64,000 nt of DNA, from NCBI GenBank assembly GCA_009193035.1, contig SWDT01000104.1, positions 124,001 to 188,000 on the forward strand, written 5' to 3'. The position numbers and the translations under genes are program-made. The notes under the pieces are model-generated. The model was given only the letters and a program-made list of their open reading frames with translations. It was not told the DNA's origin and did not search any database. The stretch is from Halicephalobus mephisto (taxonomy: Eukaryota > Nematoda > Chromadorea > Rhabditida > Panagrolaimidae). Positions 31,859 to 43,740 of the stretch are shown here, in pieces (the first letter of the stretch is position 1; every line of letters begins with the position of its first letter).

Positions 31859-33934
31859 ATGAACTGCTGTCGATCAGATGACAAAATGGACAAAGGATCT
31901 ATCTGCTCCGAGGTCGGTTATATTCGGAAATATCGATAAAACTTTAGCCCCAGGACTAGTACTCCATTCTGCCTTGAGGTAGTAACTCCAACTCGAATAG
32001 GAACTTTTTCAACAATCACATTGTAGAATTCTATTTTAGTACTGAATTTAATTCAATCAATAACTTGATTTTGCAATTAAAGTCAAAATTTTTGAGATCG
32101 CGCTCTAACAGTGACGCAAGTTAATTCTCTGAGGAAATTCTATCTAAATCAGAATCGCTAACTTCGTGCGAAATAAGTATTAACTCTGATAAAATAGCAT
32201 ATTTTAAAGAACCAACTTGTATCGCGATTGAAATCTTAAATATAGGTCGCTAATCTTAAATTCACTAATAAATTCATACTAAGCCAAGATTAGTATCTCT
32301 ATTTCAAGGTCCTAACTATGACGTAGGTTACTTCTTTAAAGAAATGGTATTCGGGGAACAGTTGCTGATCTAAGGTAAGATAAGGCACTAACTCTACTCC
32401 GAATACCATTCCTTCCAAGAACTAATCTCCCTTACAGTCAGAACCTGATATCATAAGCATCAACTCTAATGCAATCAGTAGGTTTATGTTAAACTAAGAC
32501 TAATGTCTCTATCTTCAGAGTTATAACTGTGATGTAGGTTAATTCTGAGGAAATGATATTCGGATCAAAGTTGGCACTGCATTCTATTCTAAGTACTAAC
32601 TCTGATCTGAACAGCAGTTCCACAAAAAATTATTCATACCATGGTTAGAACCCTATATTAAGTTTCAACCACAATGCAATCAATAACTTTGTGGTAAAGT
32701 AAGACTAGTGTCCCTATATTCGAGGTTCTACCCATGATGTAAGTGATTCTTTGAAGGAACGTCATTCAGATCAGAATTAGACCCTAGAGTGGAACAGTAC
32801 TAACTCCGATCTGAACAGCAACTCCTTAAAGAATCACTTGCGTCATGGTTAAAACCCTAAAGATCACGTACCAACCCTAATTTAATCAATGGATCAATAC
32901 TAAGCTAAGAATAGTACCCTTATTTTCGGATTGTCAACCCTAATTTGAATGGAATTTAAATTTGCAACGATTTCTGACGAGCCCAAATTCTTCAAACAAG
33001 TTCCGATGTCCAAAGATCGGAATTCTCGAATGTTTCGATCATCATTCTTTTGAGAAATAAAGTTCCTTCTTGGTTCAGAGTAATCAATCAAAAACAAGCT
33101 AGGGTCTCTTCAGACAACCAGACGCTCTTGGTTGTAGCTTCAGATGACCTTGATTTCACTTAAGTGTTTTCAGGTCGATCCGAAACCAAAGTCCAAAGTA
33201 AATTGCGAATGTATCACGACCAACATCGCCGTTTGTCTCACTATAGCTTCGGCTTTAGCCGTTCTGCTTCTGGCGAATTACTTTTACTTTGGATTAGGGT
33301 GTCAGAAATTGAAACACCAAGCATTCAGTGATTCTGTAAGTTTTTTCTTAAATTAAAAGTTATTTTTAATTTTAGATGCAATGGGACGGAGCTGTCAGAC
33401 TCACCTTGGCAGAAAAAGTAAGAAAAAAATTTTTGATTGATTACGGTATTTTTTTAGAATATAAGTGTCCTCAGGACAATGGTCAAACATAGATGTTATG
33501 TCCTTCCGAAAAGTGATCATCCTAACACGATTAAAAAACTTGCTTTCGTCAGAGAAGTCATTGACGAAGAAGATAAATTAAAAATTCTCGGAGATTTCGG
33601 AACTAGATTCTGTCAACATGACAGAATTTACCTCCTCGATATCGTTCTTGCTGATCGCAAAAAACGAGCAGAAACCAAAGATCCCCTTCAACTTCCCTAT
33701 GAAGAAAGATCTCCCAGATGCATGGATATCCTTCTCGACTGTGCCGACGGCAATATCGGAGAAGCTCGTTCTTGTTACACCTGGATAAACGGGGCCATGG
33801 AAATGAAGCAGATCTGTCTCTCCCAAAACGAATTCAAAGTCAGTCTTACCAAGCCCAAAGGCAGGATAACCAAGGTGTTGCAAGAGCAATCCGTCATTTG
33901 CCAGGAAAGAAAATCCAAAAACCTCAGATGTTAG
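31859..33934 (+). CDS. Single-pass membrane orphan protein
   Basis: Four in-phase exons, 31859-31912, 33174-33335, 33376-33417 and 33458-33934, encode 244 aa. Exon 1 gives a short Cys-containing cytoplasmic-type N-terminus (MNCCRSDDK). Exon 2 encodes one membrane segment ([20 protein letters not shown]). The remaining ~165 residues form a soluble domain with six or seven cysteines and the motif [12 protein letters not shown], compatible with an extracellular type II layout. The first donor (GTCGGT) is weak. A poly(A) signal AATAAA lies at about 34029, overlapping the end of the convergent POLD3-like gene. I do not recognise the family. Confidence 0.65.
32080..32870. repeat. About 205-bp tandem repeat in intron 1 of the membrane orphan
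   Basis: A diverged unit runs from a GTCTCTATCTTCAGAG-like phrase through AACTGTGATGTAGGTTAATTC to a stretch with CTAACTCTGATCTGAACAGC and AATCAATAACTT. Landmark phrases fall near 32290, 32503 and 32706, with a weaker earlier copy near 32095. No exon is evident inside. Confidence 0.6.
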
Positions 33935-34039
33935 AAATCCACTTACCGTGTCTGTATATAACCAAGGTCTTTCTTTAGTTTTCAGTAGTTCATGGTTCGC
34001 TTTAAATTACCACAAATAACAGAATTGAAATAAAAAATG

Positions 34040-35407
34040 TTACGGCTTTTTGAAAAAGTTCAATAGTGAACTCTGACCCTTCTTTGACTTTGGTTTCTCC
34101 TTTGCCGGAGGGGCTGGTTTTCCTTTGGCCTTCTTTGGTGGTGGTGGAGCAGTTTCGTCAGTTTCGACCATCTTCTTGCTGACCTCAGTCACTAGAAAAA
34201 GTACAAAATTACCCAAACAATTACTCCGATGGCCTTACCAATAAAAGCTCCTTCGTCATCATCGTTATCGGCCATGTAAGTGTCGGTGACGTTTTGCATT
34301 TTTTTGACTTTTACTGGAGATGAGCTGGATCCAGGTTCGTCTTCGACCTCCTCGACTTCCATCGGGGATACGGAGGGCTCTCCGTGGACCGTCTTGGCAG
34401 TTGCCTTTGCTGACATCTTCTTGGGCCTGTAACGCGACTCTGGCGACTTGGATTTGTGAGAAACAGACTCATCGATAACCAAATCTGGCTCGTCCTCGCC
34501 TGTGGTGAAAACGTCGTCCATCGTCAGATTCTTGACGGCAGGTTTCTTCGGAGACGGCTGGGGAGATTTACTGGTGTCTTTTTTCTTTCTGAAATTGGTA
34601 ATTTCAAAGGATTTTAGGGAGATTAAGACATACCCTTTAGTAGGTGACGGCTTGAAGAAGTCCTCTGCCGGTTTCACGGGCGTCAGATCCTTCTTCTTGC
34701 CTTTAGGAGAAACAAACTTTTCCTTGGTTCCGGCAGCAGCGAAAAGAGCATCAATTCTGGCTGCTTCTTTGGCTTTCTTGGTCTCGGTTTCCATCTTGAC
34801 GAATCCGCTCCGGTCCTCGCCCTTGGGATGCAACGTCGCCAGAGGATGCCGACTTTTCTTTTTTCTTGCTCTGGTTATCCCATCGAATTCGATATCTAGG
34901 AAACGTTCACTGTCCTGTAATGAAGGCATTGGGTGGGAAAAATGGAGATTGGACTTACGTCTAAGGCAGCAGGATGGACGGAATAAAGATAAACTTTAAA
35001 AACTTCGCCTTCTTTCTTCATTTCCTCCAATTCGGTTTCAGTCACAATCACTCCGGCATCGCGGATTTCGGATTTACTTGGTTGTATTTCGACATCGTCT
35101 CGAGTCGGGATTTCCTGGACCACTGAAGTCGGAGGATGACGGATTACGTAATATCCTCGACGAATATCCAAATCTGTCCCGTATTTGTTGTAAAACTGAT
35201 CCAGAATCCTCAAAAATCATTATTGATATATCGATCCCACAAGTTAATGAAAACTTACCATCTGGCTCCGACGGAAGTCACCGGAAATTTGTGCATCAAG
35301 AATCCGACGGTGATTCCGTGATTTCCTTGGTCGATCCATCGCTGCATTCGTCCGAAAATTTTAACCAACTTCATCGAATTCCTAGCTTTAGGAGTCTTCT
35401 TCGGCAT
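34040..35407 (-). CDS. POLD3: DNA polymerase delta subunit 3 (POLD3/p66-like)
   Basis: Five minus-strand exons join in phase: 35407-35259, 35208-34959, 34914-34634, 34588-34239 and 34191-34040, giving 393 aa. POLD3 tethers the polymerase delta accessory complex to PCNA in the replisome. The N-terminal ~135 residues look like the POLD3 winged-helix region: short helices around GITVGFLMHKFPV and ARWILDQFY, then a strand FKVYLYSVHP followed by a D-I-E-F-D patch. The rest is disordered, basic and Ser/Pro-rich, with an acidic stretch (EVEEVEDEPG). The extreme C-terminus is a textbook PIP box, QSSLLNFF followed by KKP, where PCNA would bind. Human POLD3 is longer, near 466 aa. The acceptor of exon 2 (TTTTTGAG) is non-consensus. 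Confidence 0.78.
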
Positions 35408-35639
35408 TTCGGTTAGTAATTACTGTAGAAAATAAAACAAAAAAATGAAATCGAAGAAGATTAAAAAAGTCTGGAGTTTTGCCGCCACTTTGGAAATTTT
35501 CCCGTTCGAAACTCATTTGCGCGCAACGTGCGGCACTACGCTTCTTACTTTTAATTTTCCAACCTTTGTTTTCCTATTTTTCCCCTTTTCAAAATCCGTT
35601 TTTATATATTAATTCCCCTCCTATTACAGTAAACCAACC
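35408..35639. promoter_or_regulatory. Shared divergent promoter, POLD3-like and NOP14
   Basis: Only 232 bp separate the two divergent start codons. The middle is unusually G+C-rich for this window (TTTGCGCGCAACGTGCGGCA). An acceptor CTATTACAG ends 11 bases before the NOP14 ATG, consistent with trans-splicing. Both genes serve growth (replication, ribosome assembly), so co-expression is plausible but inferred. Confidence 0.6.
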
Positions 35640-38600
35640 ATGGCGAAGAAGCCGAAGGAAAGGAGATCCAAGGTTTCCAAACCTAATCCCTTCGATCTCA
35701 AGTACACCATCAAAAAGGCAATGGTAAGAAATGCAATCTTTTTTAAGTTCTTTATATATCGTTTCAGACCAAGAAAGGAGCTAAGAACTATGTAGTTGCT
35801 GGGAAACCTGTGGCTGCCAAATCTAAGGCTATTCAGAAAAGAGAAAAAACGATCGGGATCGAATACGACCGGATGGGCATCGTCAACGAAATCAAAGATG
35901 CCAGAATCGCCGAAAAATCGGATTTATCGAAGGAAGCTAAAGCTGCTCATCGGTTTGTTGCTTTGAAAAAGAAGGATTTAGGAAGAAAGAAGTTCAATCT
36001 AGAAGACAACAATCCGGAATTCGACGAAGGTTTGATTTTTGCTTTTTTAATTTTACCTACTCAGATTTTTCTAGATATAGATTTCCTTCCGAAAGGAAAA
36101 GACTTATCTCAAGTCCAGAGATTTGAACGAGCTGAAGAACTGCAAGAAGAAGAAGGTTTAGATGCTGACGTCATCGCTTTGGCCAACTTCGGCGGAGGTC
36201 AGTTAAATCCGAGACTTAAAGGAGAAGATGGAAAATCCAAAAAACTCACAAGAAAGGATATCTTCGAGGAAATCATGTCGAAAAGCAAAGAAGGCAAAAT
36301 GATCAGACAAATGGCCAAGGACGATCTCGTCGTGATGACTGAAAGCCTAGATGAGAAGTTCAAAAAAATCAGAGATGACGGGATTCTGGCTCCTTTCAAG
36401 AGAAAAGGCACCCAAGAACCGGAAAGGAAATCCGATGACTACGACGAAATCTATGGATCGTTGTTATTCGACACGAAGAAGAAAGCAATCCCGGTTATTT
36501 CTGAAAAACAGAAAGCCGAAAAAGAAGCAGCTAAACTTGCTGAATTAGAAAAACAAAGACTCAAAAGAATGAGAGCAGATTCGGACAGTGAAAATGAGGA
36601 AGAGCATGCTGGAGTCGATGAGGAAGTCAAAGTTGGTAAAAAGAAGCAAAAGAAAGAAGCAACTACCATCGTTTTCGACAAGAAAGGTAAAGGACAAATT
36701 CTGGTTTCTGCTGAAACTCTGGAAAAAGCAGAAGAGAAAACTCACATCGGTGCAGATGAAGAACCTGATTTTTACGATGACGAAGAAGTTGATGGAGAAG
36801 ACATGGATGAAGACAGAGAAGCAGAAGACGAGGAAATCGAAGGGGAAGAAGGCATTGAAGGTGAGGACGACGATGAAGAACTTGAATCTGAAGAGGGAGA
36901 AAATGAACAACTTGAGGAATCAGATGTTGAGGATACTCCACAGAAGCCAGATGACAACTTACCGGAATTGAAAACCAGGAAACTCGATGATTCTAAGGCT
37001 GAAAACTCAGACATGCCATTTGTTTTCGAAATGCCGACGGCATTTGAGGATTTCCGGGATCTTTATTCTTCGTACTTTGATGACCAGTGGATAACGTTGA
37101 CGGAAAGATTAATCAAGTGTAATCACCCTAGTTTGAAGTCAGGGAATAAAGAAGCTCTTGCGAAGGTATTTAAATTTGGCCTCAGATTCTACGACGCTCT
37201 AGCTCAGAAACTAGCTTTTGACCAGATCAAATCGATGATTGCTGTGTTGAGGAAATTCCTGGAGATTAATCCATCTGAATGCGCGAAATCCGTAAGAGCT
37301 CTTCTGGCATTCAAAAGAAAGTTCTACATCCCTACTGTCGAAGTCAACTGGAGACCGACGGCTTCTTTTGATTTGATCGCCTTCTTCGCTCTTGTTTCGG
37401 AACTATTCCCGACTTCAGATGCCTTTCATTGTGTCTGTACTCCGACGTTTTATTTTGCATTAGAAGTTTTGGGATTATCTCAAATTGATTCCTTGAAAAG
37501 TACTGGTGTGACAATTTTATTAACGAAAATTTTAATTAAATGGATTCGGGATTCTAAAAGGTTAGTTTTTTTAAGTTTTTGAATAATCAAAAATTGGATT
37601 TTAGATATGTTCCTGAATTGGTTAAAGTAACAAGAATGCTTCTAGAATTGGCAGTAGAAAAGAAAGATGGAGATTTCTTCAATGATCCTTTCGGATATCC
37701 TAATGTGTCTAGAAAAAATAATAATATTCTTATTTTAAAAGAAAAAATTGAGAAAATGCCAGAAGGACTTTTGAATCCAGTTGAAATTTTCGGAAATTGT
37801 GGAAAAATGGATGAAAATCAACTAAGATGTTATTTTTTGAGAAGTCTATTTCAAGTTGTGGATTCTACAACGAATGTCTATGAATTGTTGAATTTTTCAT
37901 ATGAAGCTATTTTTAAACCGCAACTTGAATTGTTGAAGAGAATTGATGGATCCAAATTACCGAAAGAAATTGGAGAAATTTTGGAAAACTTAATAAAAAA
38001 AATTTCCGAAAAAATTGAAGAATATAAACCGAGAACACATCGTCAGAGAAAAGTTATCAAAAAAGTTCAGTAAGTTTTTAATTTTTTTAAGTTTAATGAA
38101 AAAATAACGTTTTTTATGGAGTAATTGGGTTTTAGTTGTAATTTTTTAAAATACCTACTGGTAATTTTATAACTTTTAATCTTTGAAAATGGAAAAATTT
38201 AACCTAGATATTTTTAGATTTGGGTAGAATATATTTTTTAAAATTGTTTATGAAATTACACAGGATTACGAAATAGCCTAAGAAAAGTTGGAATTTTCCA
38301 GACTGTTTTGGTGTCTAAAAATTTCTAGATATTTGTGCCGAAATTATTTTGTAAAAAAGTTAGATTTTTGTAACGTTATGAAATAATAGCCACCTGAAAA
38401 TTGTAAACTAGTTTTTAAAAATTTTAGGAAATTTATTTCGAGACAATTTTTATAATGGTAATTTTAGGATGATTAAAATGTTGGATCCAGTGATTGAAGA
38501 AGATTTTGATCCATTTAAACCGAAACGAGGAATGCATAAACGTGATCCACGTGCAGAAGAAAAACGAATGAAGAAGCTTATCAAGAATGAACAACGTGGA

Positions 38601-38768
38601 GCGATTAAGGAACTTAGGATGGATGCGAAATTTATTGCAACGGCTCAGCAGAAGAAGAAAGAAGCCCTCAAAGAGGAGAGAGACCTCAAGACGAGGAAGA
38701 TTATTGCAGCTCTACAAGGCCAAGAATCGGAATACAAGAAGAATCACTTCAAACCGAAGAAATTCTGA
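35640..38768 (+). CDS. NOP14: NOP14, nucleolar 40S ribosome assembly factor
   Basis: Five in-phase exons, 35640-35723, 35768-36029, 36075-37560, 37605-38069 and 38468-38768, encode 865 aa, close to human NOP14 (about 857). NOP14 sits in the small-subunit processome and is needed for 18S rRNA maturation. Family marks include the basic N-terminus (PNPFDLKY), the segment KAIQKREKTIGIEY, then RFERAEELQEEEGLDADV. A long acidic Glu/Asp tract follows at about residues 270-400, then a helical C-terminal half, and finally a basic tail with RGAIKELRMDAKFIA and KKNHFKPKKF. Intron 2 is 45 bp with no in-frame stop, so an unspliced reading would also stay open. The last intron is 398 bp. Confidence 0.92.
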
Positions 38769-38825
38769 GATATTGTTTCTTGTTGTTGATTTTGACATTT
38801 TATTGTTAAAATAAGTTAGAATTAT

Positions 38826-39356
38826 TTACAAGGTGGATTTAGAAAGTACAGTATTGAATTTGGCGATAGTGGAATCGAGACGGAGAATGACGGAATTGAG
38901 GTCCTGAATCAACTGATCGATCTTCTCTTCGAACTTGGAGGTCTTCTGAGGACTGGGAGGTGGACTAGGGTAAGCGGGTTCGGGAGATTCAGACACCTCG
39001 GTGGGGATGGTATCAGTGCATTCGGAGGGAGTCTTGGAAATGGGATTCTGATGAGGACGACGAATTAAATAACAGGGAGATTTGCAATCTGTTTCTTCAT
39101 CACTGGATAATCCCGGAAGTGGTTTTAAAATTCTTACCTGAAAATAAATAAATTATAAAAAGTTAGAAAATTATACATGAACTTAAAAAAAAAATAAAAG
39201 AAAATCATATATGAAATTTTAAAAAGTTGGAAACTGAAAAAATCATATATGAAATTTTAAAAAGTTGGGAACTGAAGAAATCATATATGAAATTTAACTT
39301 ACATTTCGTTTTGGAGTGTTAGAAGTGAAATCCAAAGAATCGAAATTGTTGTTCAT
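38826..39356 (-). CDS. Small coiled-coil orphan protein (121 aa)
   Basis: Two minus-strand exons, 39356-39303 and 39137-38826, join in phase 0 across a 165-bp intron containing three copies of a TCATATATGA repeat. The first exon encodes 18 residues (MNNNFDSLDFTSNTPKRN). The second starts with VRILKPLPGLSSDEE, then a Ser/Pro-rich stretch (YPSPPPSPQ), and ends in a heptad-like helix FEEKIDQLIQDLNSVILRLD that may form a coiled coil. It is convergent with NOP14, with only 57 bp between stops. Codon use and the clean frame support a real gene. The family is not recognised; possible Ser-Pro phosphorylation sites are the only functional hint. Confidence 0.6.
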
Positions 39357-39559
39357 CTTCGGGAATCTAGTCAATGAAGAAAAAGCGCATTCGAAGAAGA
39401 GACGTCGTTCTTGGATGATGCAAATTCTCCAAACTTGAGTTTCCAGAGTGGATCGACTCGCTCTGGTTTTACGGACCGTTCAAAATTGTCAAAAAATTGA
39501 TTTTTAAGTTTATCAAAATCTTTACAAGTTTTTAAAATCATCCAAAATTCAATGAAACG

Positions 39560-39790
39560 TCTTAGGATTTTGTAAAATCTAAAAGAAGGATTCTAGAATC
39601 TTCCAAAATTTAAAAAGAAGGATTCTAGAATCTTCTAGAACTTAAAAAAGAGATTCTAGAATATTCTAAAATTTAAAAAGAAGGATTCTAGAATCTTCTA
39701 GAACTTAAAAAAGGGATTCTAGAATCTTCCAAAATTTAAAAAGAAGGATTCTAGAATCTTCCAGAATTTATTTGAAACTTCTGAAATTTA
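39560..39790. repeat. 38-40 bp tandem repeat
   Basis: About six copies of AAGGATTCTAGAATCTTCCA with AAAATTTAAA linkers. The palindrome TTCTAGAA is kept in each copy. It lies upstream of the 121-aa orphan; the 39357-39480 stretch is G+C-richer and is probably its promoter and 5' UTR. Confidence 0.7.
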
Positions 39791-39819
39791 AATTGTAGAA
39801 TTTTTAGAAAGTTCAGGAA

Positions 39820-40700
39820 ATCCATATCGAGACAATTTTTTTGAATATATAATTTAAATTTTTTAAAAATATTTTTTATATATAATTTTTTATTTATTTT
39901 AAATTTTTGTAATTTTTTTTACTAATTTTTACTTTTCTTACAATATATAATTTTTCGTAATATTTATTTATTTTTACAATATGCAATTTCGAACCACTTT
40001 TATGTGAAATTTTTTGAAGCGTGTTAAATTCAAAATTTTCTGTGGAGGAAAAACGACAAATTTAAAACTAAAAGGCCAGATTTTGGGTAGATTCGAAGTT
40101 GAATAGGTCCATAGGAAATACGTCAAAAATAATTTTTTGATCGGTAAAAATATTTTCAAACATCTTTAATCTTTTTTATTAATGTAATTTTTGATTATTT
40201 TAAAGATTTTTAAATTTTTTTTAATTTTAAATTTTTAAATTTTTAAAAAATTAATTTTTTTTTAATTTTCAAATTTAAAAAAAAATTAATTTTCATTTAA
40301 TTTTAAAATTTTTTTTAAAAATTAATTTTTTTATTTAATTTTGAAATTTTAAAAAATTAATTTTTTCTTTTAATTTTGAAATTTTTTTAAAAATTAATTT
40401 TTTTATTTAGTTATATTTAATTATATTTTTTTTACAATTTTTTATTTTAAAAATTTAATTTTTTTTAAATTTATTTTTTATTTAATTTTTTATTTAATTT
40501 TTTTTTACAATTTTTTATTTTTTAAACTTTTTTGAAAATTAATTTTTAATTTTTTTAAAAGAACTTTTTTATTTTTTTAGAGAATTTTTTTTACAAACTT
40601 TTATTTCTCTTTAAAAATAAGTTTTTTTATTTTTTTTCTACAACTTTTTGTTTTAAAAAAATTTGCGTGGTTTATTGGATTAATTATTTCCAAAACTAAA
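39820..40700. repeat. Low-complexity A+T-rich tract
   Basis: Poly(A)/poly(T) mixtures such as AATTTTTTTAATTTTAAATT. No gene is seen. Confidence 0.7.
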
Positions 40701-40829
40701 GGCATTTAGAGTCCAATAAAAATTTCCGAAACTAATATTTTTCATTAAAAGTTTTGGAAATTTGTAAACATTTAAATCCAGAGAATTCCGTGAAATTGTT
40801 TTTAGAATACCATAAAGTACTAATTTTTA

Positions 40830-41140
40830 CTCATTCGCATTTCGCCAGATTCTAATTTGGTAATAGTCACATTTTGCCAAAGATTTTTATTTAGTAACAG
40901 TCACATTTCGCCAAAGATTCTAATTTGGCGATAGTCACATTTGGCCAAAAATTTTTATTTGGCGATAGTCACATTTTGCCAGATCCTAATTTGGCGATAA
41001 TCACATTTCGCCAAAGGTTTTTATTTGACTATAGGCACACTTCGCCAAAGATTCTAATTTAGTAACAGTCACACTTCGCCAAAGATTCTAATTTTTACTC
41101 ATTCGCATTTTGCCAAAGATTCTAATTTGGCGATAGTTTT
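40830..41140. repeat. 34-40 bp tandem repeat, about eight copies
   Basis: The unit is GATTCTAATTTGGCGATAGT followed by CACATTTCGCCAAA. Each copy has TTGGCG near one end and CGCCAA near the other, so a unit can fold on itself. A G+C-richer stretch at 41340-41570 follows with no convincing gene. Confidence 0.75.
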
Positions 41141-41589
41141 TTTTATTTTTTAATTTAAAAAAAATTTTCAGATAATTCTGTTTTTTTAAATTTTTTTTAT
41201 AATTTTAGAAAACTTTTATTTTTTAATTTAAAAAAAATGATTAAAGATTCTTCAGACAACTCTGTAAAAATTTTTTATTTTTTTATAATAATCCAATTTC
41301 CGGAAATTTTGAAAAATTTCGAAAATTTGTATTTTGGTGATTTCAGAAAAACCTCCGTTTCCGTTTTTACAGTATTGTTTCAAAAATTAATTCAATTTTG
41401 CCATTCAAGGCTGTCTGTCCGACGGAAACATGACTGTAGATTTAAAACACGCTTAATCCCTTAATTTTCGTTCTAAATTGAGTATGTGCCATTTCTGATG
41501 AGATGGCCGGAAATCCTCTGACCGTAAGACGTCATTTTTGATGTCGATGTAAATAATTATATAATACGACTGTAAATTCAAAAAAAATT

Positions 41590-41790
41590 TTTAATTTTTA
41601 ATGATTTTTGAAATTTTTTAATTTTTTAATAATTTTTAGAATTTTTTAATAATTTTAAAATTTTTAATGATTTTTGAAATTCTTTAATTTTTTAATAATT
41701 TTTAGAATTTTTTAATAATTTTTAAATTTTTAATGATTTTTGAAATTCTTTAATTTTTTAATAATTTTTAGAATTTTTTAATTTTTAAAA
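41590..41790. repeat. About 60-bp A+T-rich tandem repeat
   Basis: Three to four copies of TTAATGATTTTTGAAATTCT followed by AATAATTTTTAGAATTTTTT. No gene is seen. Confidence 0.7.
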
Positions 41791-42099
41791 TCGGTGAAAG
41801 GTTATCAGGTTTTTGAAAATTTCAGAAGATTTCTAAAATATTTCGGAATACTGTAGAAGTTTCTGGAAGGTTCTGAAGTTCTCAAGAAGCCTTGGGAATT
41901 TTCTAGAATACTGTAGAAATTTATAGAAATTAAGTGAAGTTTCTAAGATGTAACAGAAGATTCTGAAACTTTCAAAAAATTTTTAACTTTTTCAAACATC
42001 TCAGAATCTTTTACGAATTTTCCGATGCTTCTAGACTACTGTAGAAATCAGGTGAAGTTTCTAAGATGTGACAGAAGATTCTGAAATTATTCTAACACA

Positions 42100-43740
42100 A
42101 AAAATCAAAAATTTTTTATTACTGTAATTTGATTTTACAATTTCCAGAAACTTGATGAAAATTAATTTTTTCACTTTTTGGTCCTAAGTGGAAAGTTCTA
42201 AAATCATCTACTAAAGTAATTTTTTTCAATTTTATTAAATCTATTTCTTCTTTATTACAGTAATCTAATTTTAGTTTTCTAAAACTCTATAAAACTAAAA
42301 TTTTATACTTTTCGATTTTATTTGAAAAATTTTTGAAATTTACTTTTGAAATAATTTTTTTCAATTTTATTAAATCTATTTCTTCTTTGTTACAGTAATC
42401 TAATTTTAGAGTTTTCTAAAACTCTATAAAAATAAAATTTTACACTTTTCGGTCCTAAGTCGAAATTTTTGAAATTAGTTATAAAATAATTTTTCAAAAA
42501 TTTTATTTAAAAAAGTTGTTTTCGTTACAGTAATCTAATTTTAATTTTCTAAAACTCTATAAAACTAAAATTTTATACTTTTCGATTTTATTTGGAAAAT
42601 TTTAAAAATTAATTTTGAAATAATTTTTCCAATTTTATTAAATCTATTTCTTCTTTGTTACAGTAATCTAATTTTAGTTTTCTAAAACTCTATAAAACTA
42701 AAATTTTATACTTTTCGATTTTATTTGAAAAATTTTTGAAATTTACTTTTGAAACGATTTTTGAAAATTTTAAAGATTTTTATTTTTGACAATATTGTGA
42801 TTTGTGAACTTTCTAAAACTACGTAGTAATCGAATTTTATAGTTTTTGGTCTTAATTGGAAAATGTTCAACTTTTGCGTCAAGAGAATTTTTGGAATTTC
42901 ATTATTAATGTTTTTTACAGTAATCTAATTTTGAATTTTATAAAATCATAAGAATTATAATTTTTAATTTTTGGTCTTAAATGGGAACTTTAAAAATTTC
43001 ATGTTGACATTTTTAAGAATTTCATTATTTGTGATTAATAATCCGATGTGAAGTCTTCGAAAACCACGCAAACATTAAATTTTACAGTTTCCGGTCTCGA
43101 TTGGAAAATTTTCAATTTTCTTGTTGGGACACTTTTAAAACTCGATCGTAATATTTTTTCATATTAGCAACATAATTTGGAACTTGTTAGAATCACTCAA
43201 ATATCAAATTTTGAATTTTTGGTCTCGGTTGGAAAATTAAAATTTTCTTGTTGGGACACTTTTAAAACTCGATCGTAATACTTTTTGATGTTTACAATAA
43301 AATTTGAAACTTTTTGGAATCACTCAAATATAAAATTTTGAATATTAGGTCTCAGCTGGAGAATTAAAATTTTCGTGTTGAGACACTTTTAAAACTTGAT
43401 CATAATACTTTTTGATGTTAACAACATAATTTGGAACTTTTTAGAATCACCCAAGTGTAAAATTTCGAATTTTTGGTCTTGATTGGAAAATTTTCAATTT
43501 TCGTGTTGAGACACTTTTAAAACTTGATCGCGTATACTTTTTGATGTTAACAATAAAATTTGAGACTTGTTAGAATCACCCAAGTGTAAATTTTCGAATT
43601 TTTGATCTCAGCTGGAAAATTTTAAACTTTTGGGTTGAGATATTTTTTCGAAATTCTGTCACGTATAGCTTCCGGCATTAATGCTATAGTTTGAAACGTT
43701 CAAAAATCATGTAATATTAAATTCTACAATTTCCGGTCTT
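42100..43740. repeat. Long tandem-repeat field (TTACAGTAATCTAATTTT units)
   Basis: Diverged units of about 120-130 bp carry TTACAGTAATCTAATTTTAG, CTAAAACTCTATAAAACTAA and a phrase TTTCGATTTTATTTGAAAAA. From about 43060 the unit shifts to one with TTTAAAACTCGATCGTAATA and TCACTCAAATATAAAATTTT. Related copies return at 45640-46330. No gene is seen from 39357 to 47198. Confidence 0.75.

Noticed and set aside
36199..37014. Several minus-strand and alternative-frame ORFs in the NOP14 acidic region
   Set aside because: Glu/Asp-rich codons (GAA, GAT, GAG) read as Ser/Phe/Leu-rich on the other strand without stops. They are artefacts of composition.
41237..41464. 75-codon plus-strand frame near 41.3 kb
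   Set aside because: It is mostly Phe/Ile/Lys from A+T-rich DNA with a short normal-composition end; no start context or splice partners.
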